Shown piece by piece: positions 55,871-63,977 of a DNA stretch of 64,000 bases. The translations under genes and the position numbers were made by a program. The stretch spans positions 30,903-94,902 of the forward strand of contig CAWIVN010000016.1 of NCBI GenBank assembly GCA_963839515.1. The letters run 5' to 3'. The notes under the pieces were generated by a model. That model did no database searches and had not been told where the DNA came from. It worked only from the letters and a program-made list of their open reading frames with translations. This stretch comes from Fredericiella sp963839515 (GTDB taxonomy: Bacteria > Chloroflexota > Anaerolineae > Caldilineales > Caldilineaceae). Position 1 is the first letter of the stretch. Every line of letters starts with the position of its first letter.

Positions 55871-57521
55871 CTAATCCTCGTCAAACGTAAACCCGAACTG
55901 TGCCTCGTCGCCTTCCTTCAACATCTTGCCTGCCTGTTTGAACGTCACGTTACTGGGCGGCATCTTGACCGTTGTACCGTCGAGTAGTTCCTGCACGGTG
56001 ACAATCTGGATGCGTGGGTAATCCTTGTGCCAACCAGGAGAGTGGTACACACCGGCACTTGCCGCCTCTTGCCGCATCTTCGACGTTGGTTCCTCTAGGG
56101 TGATGTATATCCCCATCGGGGCCTTCTCACGGTCCACCGTGCCCACAAGGTCCCTGATATGCGAACTGCCGACATTGCCACTTTTCACCTGCACGACGGC
56201 ACGTTTGGCCTTGCCGCTGTTGTCGTCCATGAAGGTGATGATTCCGTCGATACCCTTGTCTGCGCCCTTCTTGCCTTCTTTACTATCGCCAGTCCCGCCA
56301 AGTGGACGCGCCTCAATCAGAGACAGTGCCCACCACTGGAACTGATACCGGTCGTCCTGGGCCAACTGCCGGGCAGATGCGTAGTCCTGGGGTTCGCCCC
56401 TGACTGCATAGTCCTTGCCGGGTTCCAGGTCGAACGCATCCTTCAACCTGTACTTTTGCAGGGCAATGGACAGGTGGGTAATGTCTATGCCTATCCACTT
56501 GCGGCCTAACTTCTGCGCCGCCGCAATGGTTGTGCCGCACCCACAGAACGGGTCCAATACCAAGTCGCCGGGGTTACTACTTGCCTGCAAGATGCGTTCC
56601 AATAGGGCCACGGGTTTCTGTGTCGGATACCCTAGACGTTCGGCGGCCTGGGAATTGATAGGCTGAATATCGTCCCACACGTTAGTAATTGGCGTCCCGG
56701 CATTCGTCAAGATACCGTTTCAGTAGCGATCGGCCATCTGCCATTCTTTGGGTAGCAGCAGTCTTCCCTCTCGGTCTAACATCTTTCATCGTTCTCTCTA
56801 GGACACGGCCCATCCATTAGGCGGTGAGGTTTGACCCTTCTATTCATACATCAGGTTTGGGCGCGGGTTAGGACTGAGTCAAGTTGTCCAAGGTGTACGG
56901 TCTGCCCGTCTCGGTTCCACGTATCGATAATAACTTGTCAACGTACTCGTCAGAGTGGAGCGAATGATGGGGTTCCAGGTGAATGGTCTGGCCTTTAGTA
57001 GAAATAGATGGTGTCGGTAACATGATGCGAACCTGTCTACCATCATTGTGGACGCTAGTACGTTTGCCAAACAATCTCGTTGCGGTAGTTCTGCGGCCCA
57101 AACACGGTATCAGGATCACCTTCAAGTAGTGACTTGCCGTCGGGTCGCAGTGCAGGTACAGACTGCCGGTGGGTTTCAACACACGGTGCAACTCGACCAA
57201 CCGTGCGGCCATCATCACCAGGTACGCCATCATCTGGTTAGGGCCGATGAACTGGCGCATGGCCTCAATGATGCGTGAGACTGGTTCGTCTGCCTGGGTG
57301 ACGAGTTGGTTGTACAGGTATTCAGTGTGGTGATTCCAGTGCCAAGTATCCTCGAACGCGGTTATCTGCGCGTCGGCCTCATGCCCACTTTCATCCTTGA
57401 ACAGTACGTTGTAACCGCGACCACTGTTAAATGGCGGGTCGAGGTAAACAAGGTCCACGAACTCGGCAGGGAAGTCGCGAAGTACGTCGAGATTGTCGCC
57501 GTAGTACAGGGTGTTCTTCAA
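55871..57521 (-). pseudogene. Adenine/cytosine-N4 DNA methyltransferase with Mrr-like nuclease tail, disrupted
   Basis: The N-terminal piece (56868-57521, TTG start overlapping the upstream stop as TTGA) has MTase motif IV in YLDPPFNSGRGYN and HCDPTASHYLK. The C-terminal piece (55871-56710) has the QKPVALLERIL helix and motif I as LDPFCGCGTTIAAA, an order typical of beta-class amino-methyltransferases. Then comes a restriction-like domain with KGIDGIITF and AVVQVKSGNVG, i.e. D...QxK of Mrr nucleases. Between the pieces the frame shifts several times (VFGPQNYRNEIVW is in another frame) and in-frame stops interrupt NPRPNLMYE and RLLLPKEW. An intact ancestor would be a one-chain restriction-modification enzyme. 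Confidence 0.8.
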
Positions 57522-57802
57522 GGGTCGGACTCCGTTGGGGTAGGGGTGGATGGTTGTTGGTAAGGCGAATCGTAATCCAATGTGTCACCTCCCGCAACTT
57601 CTTCGTCAGGGTGCATTGTCTGCCCTTCGCCCACTGGTACGGTCCATTCGCCTAGGAGTAATTGCGCCCTTTCCTGGGCAGTCGTCCAGTCCACGTCAGG
57701 GTCAAGTACCCAACACAAGGCAGTGAGTCGGTGCAGGTCTGCCTCGTCTCGCCTCTCAAGTATCTCGTTAATTGCCCTCATGATGTCGTGACGATTCTTC
57801 AC
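57518..57802 (-). CDS. Small acidic protein of the accessory region, unknown function
   Basis: 94 aa from GTG 57802, with GGAGG upstream in CAGTCGGAGGCC, 15 bases after the integrase stop. The N-terminal half is helical (RAINEILERRDEADLHRL), the C-terminal half is acidic and Pro/Thr-rich. It overlaps the methyltransferase start by 4 bases, which suggests coupled translation and perhaps a role in controlling the methyltransferase. Confidence 0.5.
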   Translation of the reverse strand: MKNRHDIMRAINEILERRDEADLHRLTALCWVLDPDVDWTTAQERAQLLLGEWTVPVGEGQTMHPDEEVAGGDTLDYDSPYQQPSTPTPTESDP

Positions 57803-57817
57803 AGTGGCCTCCGACTG

Positions 57818-58866
57818 TTACAGATTGTCCATGTGTCCCAGGCGCACGTCGTCCAGGACGTAATGTTGTGCGGTCGTCTCGATGCGTTTGTGGCGCAGTT
57901 GTTTCTGTGCCAGTCGAATGTCGGTCGCCGCCAACTGGGTGCCAACGTAACGGCGGAAGTCATGCGGTTTGATGTTCGCCAAACCCACCTTGCCTGCATA
58001 GTGAATGACCAGTTGCCATGCGGCCTGCCGGGTGATGTGGTGGTCGGTCGGGTGCCGGTCGCCACGGCCAGTAAAACCGGTGAACACGTCGGGCACGTCG
58101 ATGCCAAACCGTTCACGGCGCACGGCCAACCATGCGTCAATCGCGTCCTTCGCCTGCCTACTGATTTCGACCGGCGTCGGTTCACTCTCGTTCTTGCCCA
58201 ACATATAGACAACCCAACCACGGCGTTTGTCGGACCTACTCTCGTACTCCTGCATCTGCCCAGTAGTCAAAGTCACTACGTCAGAGATGCGCCCGCCAGT
58301 GCCGCGCAGTGTAGAGTACAGGCCCGGTGCATCATGCCTGCCGCCGTCGTCGTATCGGGTGCGTTGCAGATTGCGTCCATGTCCTCCGGTGTGATGGGGG
58401 TGCGGGCATGGGCACGGCGACGGTCCTTGTTGGCAGACTGTCTTAGTCCCTTCACGGCCTTGAACGCGTCCGCCGCCTCATGGGGGAGATAACCCTGTTG
58501 CGCCGCCTCCTGCATCACAGAACGGATTGCGGCCAGTCGCAGGTTGATTGCGTTGACGGTGTAGGGGTGCATTGCGCCGTCCTTGCCGGTGTACCCCACC
58601 GACAACAGGTGTTGCCGCCAACGTGCCAGGGTTGCCGGTTGCACGGCCTCGGCCCACGTTCCTGCAAAGTGGGTGTAGGTCTGCCAGTGGAACTTGTACT
58701 GTTCTATCGTGTTGGGCGACTTCACGCCCGCCAGTAGACCGATGTCAAATGGAGAAGTCGTAGGGGTCATGGTCCTGTTTGGGACCAGTGCCGGTTTTCG
58801 TTTGCGGCCAGTGCCGTGTTCATCCTTTACTTCCTTCTTCACTTTCTCATTACCCACATTGTACAC
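57818..58866 (-). pseudogene. Tyrosine recombinase/integrase, frameshifted
   Basis: The N-terminal part (58276-58866) holds the SAM-like core-binding domain (SPNTIEQYKFHWQTYTHFAG). The catalytic part lies in another frame, with STLRGTGGRISDV (first catalytic Arg), PHDFRRYVGTQL (HxxR) and LRHKRIETTAQHY (second His and the nucleophile Tyr). The frames cross near 58330, close to the sequence for NAPDTTTAAG. All catalytic residues survive, so the mutation is recent or the break is a sequencing error. It would mediate integration of the surrounding element, possibly at a tRNA gene. Confidence 0.8.
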
Positions 58867-59034
58867 TCGTCTCTAACCTGGCGGCTCGAGGTACCCGGTG
58901 ACAGTGAGATACAACAATTCGCGCATCGCAACGTCTGATTGGTCGTGTCTCACAGTACGCCAAGATGGGATGCGGCAATGATGGTACGTGCATAATTGCC
59001 CACTTCTCTGGATTCTCCCGCATCCACTGGGGCG

Positions 59035-59115
59035 TCACGCATCCCCCGGGTCCTGTCGTTGCAACCATTCGGCAATCTCCGCCTCGATGTCTCTCGGTTT
59101 GCCTTCATCTCTCAT
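59035..59115 (-). CDS. Very small ORF with strong ribosome site, possibly a truncated gene
   Basis: 26 codons (MRDEGKPRDIEAEIAEWLQ...) behind AAGGAGGGGG, spaced 5 bases from ATG 59115. After its TGA, the neighbouring frame continues with TPQWMRENPEKWAIM, which looks like coding sequence, so a single-base indel may have cut a longer gene. Unknown function. Confidence 0.35.
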   Translation of the reverse strand: MRDEGKPRDIEAEIAEWLQRQDPGDA

Positions 59116-59159
59116 ATCCCCCTCCTTGGGTTTACAAAAGAATCATTTAGTAAAGTCAA

Positions 59160-59915
59160 TTCTACCACAAGAACAACCAGATTTCAACCCCCAAATTGCG
59201 CCGATTGTGGTCGTGTCGGTGTGGTTGGCGTGCGGTAATTGTCACTGCCTCGCCATGACAATGTACGGGGCGTACAAATCGCGGTGCATGTGCGAAGTGG
59301 AGTAGACCACTTGTGCGCGGGTCGTCGCGCGTGTAGGCCGTCTCAGTGTCATGGCAGGCGCGTCTTGTCGGTGTGGTCGCCTGCCGTGTTGGTTGGGCAG
59401 TGCAGTGGCGCACAGGTCGTTACAGTGGCGCAGTCGTCGCCGCGTTAGTGTGGCGTGGCCGGGGCGGGGTGCCGTTGCCTGCCAGTGTACTGGGCGGTGT
59501 ACTGGGCGCAGTGCGGTACATCGTGGCCGGTGCCGGTGACGTGGTGGTCGGCGTGGTGTGGTGGGTGTGGTGGGTCCGGCGTGAATTGTGGTGGTGATGG
59601 TTATGTATGTGGCGTGTGGGTGGTGGTAGGTGGGATGCACAGTGCAACAGATGACAACGCATCACGTCACTAAACACCACACCACCTACTCCACCTCATT
59701 GCCACCACACCACACAACCCTAGGCCGGGTGAAATTTTTTGGACAAACAGGCCGGGTTCGACGGCGACGGCAGACGGTTGCCGGTAGTGGCCGGTGGTGC
59801 CTGCGGCGTGTGTCGTGTGGTGCATGTAGATAGTGTAAAAGTGACAATAAGTGGTGTATCGCCGTCCATGTTATGGCAAACAAAGGGGGGGTATACGGTA
59901 AGAGTATGCGCAACG
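59160..59915. other. Long non-coding region with strong G/T strand bias
   Basis: No credible gene on either strand. From about 59330 to 59640 the plus strand is rich in GTG/TGG tracts (e.g. GTGGTGTGGTGGGTGTGG near 59550-59575), and from about 59660 to 59715 it turns to CACCACAC tracts. Long open frames here are low-complexity products of this bias. The segment separates decayed from intact parts of the accessory region. Confidence 0.55.
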
Positions 59916-59917
59916 TC

Positions 59918-59949
59918 GTGTGGGTTCAAGTCTCGCGCCTGCGCCGCCA
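59918..59949 (+). other. tRNA 3'-end-like fragment (T-arm to CCA)
   Basis: GTGGG-TTCAAGT-CTCGC folds as a T-arm (two wobble pairs) and is followed by an acceptor-like stretch ending in GCCGCCA. No 5' half, D-arm or anticodon arm fits the 60 bases upstream. The sequence does not match tRNA-Arg at 55008. Such fragments are typical attachment-site remnants. Confidence 0.35.
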
Positions 59950-59990
59950 CTCTCGTTCTGTCGGCGGACAGGCGACCCACGCGTCACCAA

Positions 59991-61220
59991 TCAGACTGCA
60001 CACTGTGCAATCTCCGGCACCCACAGTCCGGTCGTCGTCTCGACAAGGGAAGTGGTGCGGCCAACCCTTGCGCCCAGTCGGTTGCAGACCGCCGCAGTGG
60101 TTGCGTCCAGTCCGTCGTAGTAGGCCGCATCCCACAGGGCATAGTACAACCGTTCCAACTCGTCATCACTCTGCGCGACCGCCTCCCGCACCCCTGCCAA
60201 GTATCCGCCTAGTAGTCCCTGCCGGTGCAGGTCGTTGGCGTCTTGGCCGTTCAGAGAGTAGACGGCGCGCGAGTTCGGCAACTGGTCAGTGAGTTGCCCG
60301 GCCACGGTTGACTTATCGGCCCACACCAGAACCCGCCCGTACCGTTGGGCGAACTGGATGAACGTGTCCGGCAGGTGACTACTCTCCGAACCGATGGACA
60401 GTACATCCAGGCGAGTACCCTTTGCCGCCGTCGCCGCCGACATTGCGTTTATCTCGCCCTCGACAACCAACAACCAACAGTGTCTCTCGATAGGTGTGTA
60501 TCCGTCCGGTATGGGCAAGTTGTAACCCAGTGGCATGGCGTGCCATCCGAACAACCGGCCAGACGTTGTACTGCCTCGTTCAGATGTAATCTTCTGTGCG
60601 CCGTGTGCCTCAATGAATCGGTACCGGACTGCGACCAGGGCGCCGTCCATGTCATGCCACGGCATGGCAATCGCCGGTGCGTACTCGTCACTGTCCGGCA
60701 CTTTCACCGTTGGCGCATAACCCAGGCGGAATGTGCGCCACACGTCCGGTCCCAGGCCACGGCCATGCAGGTAATCGCGTCCAGGTTGGGCCACTGCGCC
60801 GTTGTGCAGTGCGTCTTGGGCCGCACTTAGTTTGGTCCTGCACCGTGCCCCGAAGTCCTCCGGTGAGACAGTCGGTTGTCGTTGCGCCGGTCGTTGCGCC
60901 GGTTGGCGGTGCGCCACAGGCAGTGCAGGCAGTAGGCCAGTCAGTTGTTCCACTGCCTCAGGAAAAGGCATGGCCCGCATCCACTGCACGAATTCGATTG
61001 CGTCCCCTTTCTCAAGATGGCACTTCCGGCAGAAGAACCATCCCTTACCACGGTGAACATGGAATCTATCGTCACCGCCACACTTGGGGCAGGGGCCTTC
61101 GTACTCGTTGGCACTTATCTTCCGCAGTTGTGTATGTTGTTCTGTCAGGTCCAGTATGTCCACTTCCTTGGCAGACTGAATCTGGCCTTGTGTGACTCGT
61201 AGTCTGGTTGGCGCGTTCAT
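59991..61220 (-). CDS. DNA primase-like protein, zinc ribbon plus Toprim
   Basis: 409 aa from ATG 61220 (GGAGG upstream). The N-terminus has a CHC2-like zinc finger: CPKCGGDDRFHVH ... FFCRKCHLEKGD. The middle contains a Toprim-like fold with LLVVEGEINAMSA and VLVWADKSTVAG, as in phage and plasmid primases. It would lay primers at the element's origin, which is the iteron array just upstream. The last gene of the replication block in transcription order. Confidence 0.8.
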   Translation of the reverse strand: MNAPTRLRVTQGQIQSAKEVDILDLTEQHTQLRKISANEYEGPCPKCGGDDRFHVHRGKGWFFCRKCHLEKGDAIEFVQWMRAMPFPEAVEQLTGLLPALPVAHRQPAQRPAQRQPTVSPEDFGARCRTKLSAAQDALHNGAVAQPGRDYLHGRGLGPDVWRTFRLGYAPTVKVPDSDEYAPAIAMPWHDMDGALVAVRYRFIEAHGAQKITSERGSTTSGRLFGWHAMPLGYNLPIPDGYTPIERHCWLLVVEGEINAMSAATAAKGTRLDVLSIGSESSHLPDTFIQFAQRYGRVLVWADKSTVAGQLTDQLPNSRAVYSLNGQDANDLHRQGLLGGYLAGVREAVAQSDDELERLYYALWDAAYYDGLDATTAAVCNRLGARVGRTTSLVETTTGLWVPEIAQCAV

Positions 61221-61274
61221 GGTGTAGTCGCCTCCGGTCTTCATCTCGTAACTCTTACTGTCCAGAAATCGTTG

Positions 61275-61607
61275 CAGTGCAGATGAGTGCAGATAATTCG
61301 GCCAAAAACATAGTGTGTGTTGTGACCGCGTGTTTCAGGCCGTTTGGGGTACTTTCCTACCCTCTAGACACATACCTTTTTTCCTACCAAATTATCTGCA
61401 CTCATCTGCACTACAGTACGATTTACCTGCCACTACCTCTGGAGAATCCGTCTAATCTGGCAGTGTAGATGGGTCGTTGCATCTGCACTCATCTGCACTC
61501 ATCTGCACTCATCTGCACTGCCGCAGTCGTCAGAACTCCAGGCCAGGCCCTATCATCTGCACTAATTAGTGCAGATGAGTGCAGATGATAGGACTGCCAT
61601 CTGCACT
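61275..61607. repeat. Iteron array, probable replication origin
   Basis: Twelve copies of the 9-10-bp motif ATCTGCACT(C) in both orientations: two inverted at 61276-61294, two direct at 61394-61412, four exactly tandem at 61481-61520, and four at 61555-61607 of which the first two form a 24-bp perfect palindrome around AATT (61554-61577). An A/T-rich stretch (61370-61395, TTTTTTCCTACCAAATTA) lies between clusters. Flanking genes are a primase and a VapE-like ATPase. This is the layout of iteron origins of plasmids and phage satellites. Confidence 0.8.
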
Positions 61608-61616
61608 GCCTCGGCG

Positions 61617-62978
61617 TCAGAAATTGCCCTGCATCCCCACGTCCAGGTCTCGCAAGATACGGTCCTTGGGTTTCATGCCGACGTACAGTGTGCCCCCGCC
61701 ACTGCGTTTGCCCTCGATGCCCCAGTGCGTCTTGAGGGACTTCGACACTTCCCGGCCTTGCGCAATCTCACTGCCATGACTAAGGCCGGCAAAGGTGCGC
61801 AGGATGTGCAACACCTGCGTTGCCGATACGCGCCAGTCTGGACGGTCGGGGTCGAAGTCAAACACACTGGCAATCATGTCGCCGTACACGTCGGGCGACA
61901 TGTGTTTCTCTGCATTACTTGCGCCGACTGCCCGTTCCTCCCTGTTCATGCGGTATGCCTTCGGGTCTGTCCGCCACATTGCCATGGCCTGCGCCCACAC
62001 TTGGTCAATGTCCACTTCTGTTGCATAGGCATGGTTAATGTCCTCGACCTCGACAACCGCAAAACGCCGGTTGCCAGTCGAGTCGGAAAGGAATCCACTA
62101 CCGTCAGGATTGACGGTGCCGATGTAACTGGCGATTGCCGGTTTCTCCGTCTCGACGTGACCATATGCCTTGCGTTCGGTTACAACGGTCGTTGTGATGA
62201 ACGCCTTTAGTGCCTCCACGTCGGCCTTGCGTGTGGTTGCCCCCAACTCGCCAACCTCCCATACAACCTTGTTGGTGCGCATCAGGGACACATCCTTACT
62301 GTCTGGATTGATTGACTTCTCCAGGTAGTAGTCTTTAGAGACTGGGCACAACCATTCCGAGAAATGACTTTTGCCTATGTCCTGTCCACCGGCCAACACA
62401 ATCATGAAGTTGGAACGGGCCGCGGCGGGGTCTCCGAAGATTTTGGCAACTGCCCCGACTAACCAACGGCGCAAGAAGGCATCCAGTACGTCCCGTTGCG
62501 TCCCGTCGCCGTACACGATGGGTGGATGGTTAACCTTGAAGTAGGTGGACAACTTGCCGATGTGGTCCTGTCCGTCCCACTCCAGGCCGTTCAGGTACTC
62601 TCTGACCGGGTGGCGACGGTTGCCCGCGGCGACGGTCACGGCGGCATCGCCAAGTGCAGACATGAGGCGTCGTTGGCCGTAATCGTCGTCGCGTGCCCGT
62701 GTGCGCAGGACGGCGAAGTCGGGATCGGTCATCTTCTTGTCGCCGTTCCATATACTGTCATCCATATCGTTCATCCACAGGCGATAATCCCAACGATGCA
62801 GGTCGGCCTTGATTGTCTGCGATATGGTCGGTTCGTTGCGTTCCTCTGCCTTCTTCGGTGCCTCATCCTGTTCGGCCTTGCCGGGCATGGATTTGCCGTG
62901 TGTTGCCTTGACAGGCAACACCGTGACGGAGACCAAGTTGTCGATTACCGGCAACGTCTGTAAAGGAGTGCCGTTCAT
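61617..62978 (-). CDS. VapE-family P-loop ATPase/helicase-like replication protein
   Basis: 453 aa from ATG 62978, with GAGG seven bases upstream. The core has Walker A GGQDIGKSHF, Walker B-like VVWEVGELG, and sensor-like TGNRRFAVVEVE, the order seen in virulence-associated protein E and phage-plasmid helicases. YLNGLEWDGQDHIGKL and FLRRWLVGAVAKIFG are typical of the same family upstream of Walker A. It probably melts or unwinds the origin beside it. The N-terminal 90 residues are charged and low in similarity. Confidence 0.85.
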   Translation of the reverse strand: MNGTPLQTLPVIDNLVSVTVLPVKATHGKSMPGKAEQDEAPKKAEERNEPTISQTIKADLHRWDYRLWMNDMDDSIWNGDKKMTDPDFAVLRTRARDDDYGQRRLMSALGDAAVTVAAGNRRHPVREYLNGLEWDGQDHIGKLSTYFKVNHPPIVYGDGTQRDVLDAFLRRWLVGAVAKIFGDPAAARSNFMIVLAGGQDIGKSHFSEWLCPVSKDYYLEKSINPDSKDVSLMRTNKVVWEVGELGATTRKADVEALKAFITTTVVTERKAYGHVETEKPAIASYIGTVNPDGSGFLSDSTGNRRFAVVEVEDINHAYATEVDIDQVWAQAMAMWRTDPKAYRMNREERAVGASNAEKHMSPDVYGDMIASVFDFDPDRPDWRVSATQVLHILRTFAGLSHGSEIAQGREVSKSLKTHWGIEGKRSGGGTLYVGMKPKDRILRDLDVGMQGNF

Positions 62979-63023
62979 CACCGCACCTCGCGTAAGTGGT
63001 ATAATGAAAGGCAGGGATGTGCG

Positions 63024-63101
63024 ATGGCGTGGAAGGAACGCCGAACGTGTCGCCGGTGGAAGGATGTATACGCCGGCCGGAGGGTGTACACCCATTGCTA
63101 G
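63024..63101 (+). CDS. Possible 25-residue basic peptide, divergent
   Basis: ATG 63024 follows an extended -10 TGGTATAAT at 62996-63004 on the plus strand, and a weak AGGCAGG. The peptide is very basic (MAWKERRTCRRWKDVYAGRR). It is the only candidate plus-strand gene in the module. Chance is a serious alternative. Confidence 0.2.
   Translation: MAWKERRTCRRWKDVYAGRRVYTHC
63082..63093. promoter_or_regulatory. 12-bp palindrome, possible operator
   Basis: GGGTGTACACCC lies between the regulator gene and VapE. The dyad symmetry and place suit a dimeric repressor such as the ribbon-helix-helix protein at 63187. Confidence 0.3.
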
Positions 63102-63140
63102 TACATTGGTTTTGTGGTAACATTAAACGAGTCCTTTAGG

Positions 63141-63169
63141 GTCCTCCCGTGTGTCCGCACAGGGAGGAC
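63141..63169 (-). terminator. Hairpin after the ribbon-helix-helix gene
   Basis: GTCCTCCC/GGGAGGAC, 8-bp perfect stem with a 13-base loop, about 18 bases downstream of the regulator stop. No T-run follows, so termination is uncertain. Confidence 0.35.
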
Positions 63170-63186
63170 AACAAACGAATGGGTCC

Positions 63187-63417
63187 CTAGAGGGTGGTGC
63201 CGGTCGCCTTAGAAACTTTCGGCCCGCCCTCTACCTTTTCTTCCACTACCGTCACCGGCAGTCCTGACTCCCGCACCTCTGCGTTCTTAATCAGTACTCG
63301 CATGAGTTGCGATCTGTTTAGGCCGGTCGCCCGTTCTAGTTCTTCTACCCGTGCAAGGTGCAAATCCTTCACTCTTGCCCGAACCCACTTGTCGTGTCTC
63401 TGTCTTTGCATTGCCAT
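63187..63417 (-). CDS. Ribbon-helix-helix DNA-binding regulator
   Basis: 76 aa. The central part has a short strand (VRARVKDL) followed by two helices (HLARVEELERATGL and RSQLMRVLIKNAEV) as in CopG/Arc-type dimers; the Asn-Arg-Ser start of helix 2 is typical. Copy-number or early-gene control of the replication module is the likely role. The gene has its own promoter and a leader with an attenuator-like terminator just upstream. Confidence 0.7.
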   Translation of the reverse strand: MAMQRQRHDKWVRARVKDLHLARVEELERATGLNRSQLMRVLIKNAEVRESGLPVTVVEEKVEGGPKVSKATGTTL

Positions 63418-63434
63418 ACTCCTGATAGGCCAAT

Positions 63435-63455
63435 ATAAAAAGGGCGGTCGGCCCT
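63435..63455 (-). terminator. Attenuator-like terminator before the regulator gene
   Basis: Minus strand AGGGC-CGACC-GCCCT followed by TTTTAT. It lies between the promoter at 63575 and the start codon at 63417, so read-through is needed for expression. Confidence 0.65.
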
Positions 63456-63568
63456 ACTATGCGTCTGCCACTGTGACTTGACTCACGGTGTAGGCAGTCG
63501 CCTTAGTAGGTCCTGACCGTCCGGTGGGGTTGCCCCCTCAAGATTCGTCAGACCATTGTTGGTCGATT
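63456..63568 (-). ncRNA. Structured leader RNA of the regulator gene
   Basis: The leader contains GGGG-GCAA-CCCC, GTC...GAC and GGTC/GACC type pairings ahead of the attenuator. No open frame or known riboswitch motif is seen. It might be a cis-acting sensor or the target of an antisense RNA, as in plasmid copy control. Confidence 0.35.
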
Positions 63569-63574
63569 GCCCAT

Positions 63575-63603
63575 ATTGTACCACACACCGCAAGTCCGCA
63601 CAA
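63575..63603 (-). promoter_or_regulatory. Promoter of the regulator leader
   Basis: Minus strand TTGTGC (63598-63603), 17-base spacer, TACAAT (63575-63580) with a TG extension. Start expected near 63568. Confidence 0.65.
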
Positions 63604-63755
63604 TATCTACTGTGTTATGTTTACCGAATTATTGTCCTCCTCTCTGGTAGTACCCTCCGTCGCACCACTGCCCCGACGTCACTTTCTCCAGTGGGTGGTG
63701 ACGTTTTGGTCGTGTTTTGGCACCACAACTGTCACCACGATTGACACCGTACCTG
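63604..63755. other. Intergenic region with TGTCAC repeats
   Basis: No gene. It has several GTGAC/GTCAC elements (around 63665-63760, for example ACTGTCACCACGATTGACACC), which could be regulator binding sites. Confidence 0.3.
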
Positions 63756-63977
63756 TCACTGTCTACGCCCCTTCGGTGTGTACATCCTACTGCGGGGCAG
63801 GCGCAGTTTCAGACGGTCCAGGCCGTCACGTTCACAGGCCGCAATCGTCGTCTCCAACTGGCGCAACGTGCCGTGTAGGTCCTCTGTCTGGAAGTCGTCA
63901 ACACTGGCGGCGTCTGCGTCCAGGATGCGGGCCATCTTCAACAGTGCCACTGCCCAAGTCCACCGCCGTTCACTCAT
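63756..63977 (-). CDS. Small helical protein of the accessory region, unknown function
   Basis: 73 aa, starting at ATG 63977 that overlaps the stop of a gene entering from the right (ATGA). The sequence is mostly helical (WAVALLKMARILDAD, LHGTLRQLETTIAACE) with a basic tail. No family recognised. The overlap implies an operon running in from beyond the window. Confidence 0.45.
   Translation of the reverse strand: MSERRWTWAVALLKMARILDADAASVDDFQTEDLHGTLRQLETTIAACERDGLDRLKLRLPRSRMYTPKGRRQ

Noticed and set aside
55594..56870. Amber or opal recoding (TAG/TGA read as amino acids) in the accessory region
   Set aside because: Stops of both kinds occur with frameshifts in the same genes, so decay explains them; intact neighbours use normal stops and no SECIS-like hairpin follows these codons.
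59346..59597. 83-codon Val/Trp/Gly-rich plus-strand frame
   Set aside because: Product of the local GT-rich composition; no ribosome site and no natural amino-acid pattern.
61270..61610. CRISPR array
   Set aside because: Repeats are 10 bp, tandem without unique spacers, and inverted; no cas genes are present. The pattern fits iterons.
63456..63568. Hammerhead ribozyme, because of a CTGACGA stretch
   Set aside because: The required GAAA after stem II and the cleavage-site stem are missing.
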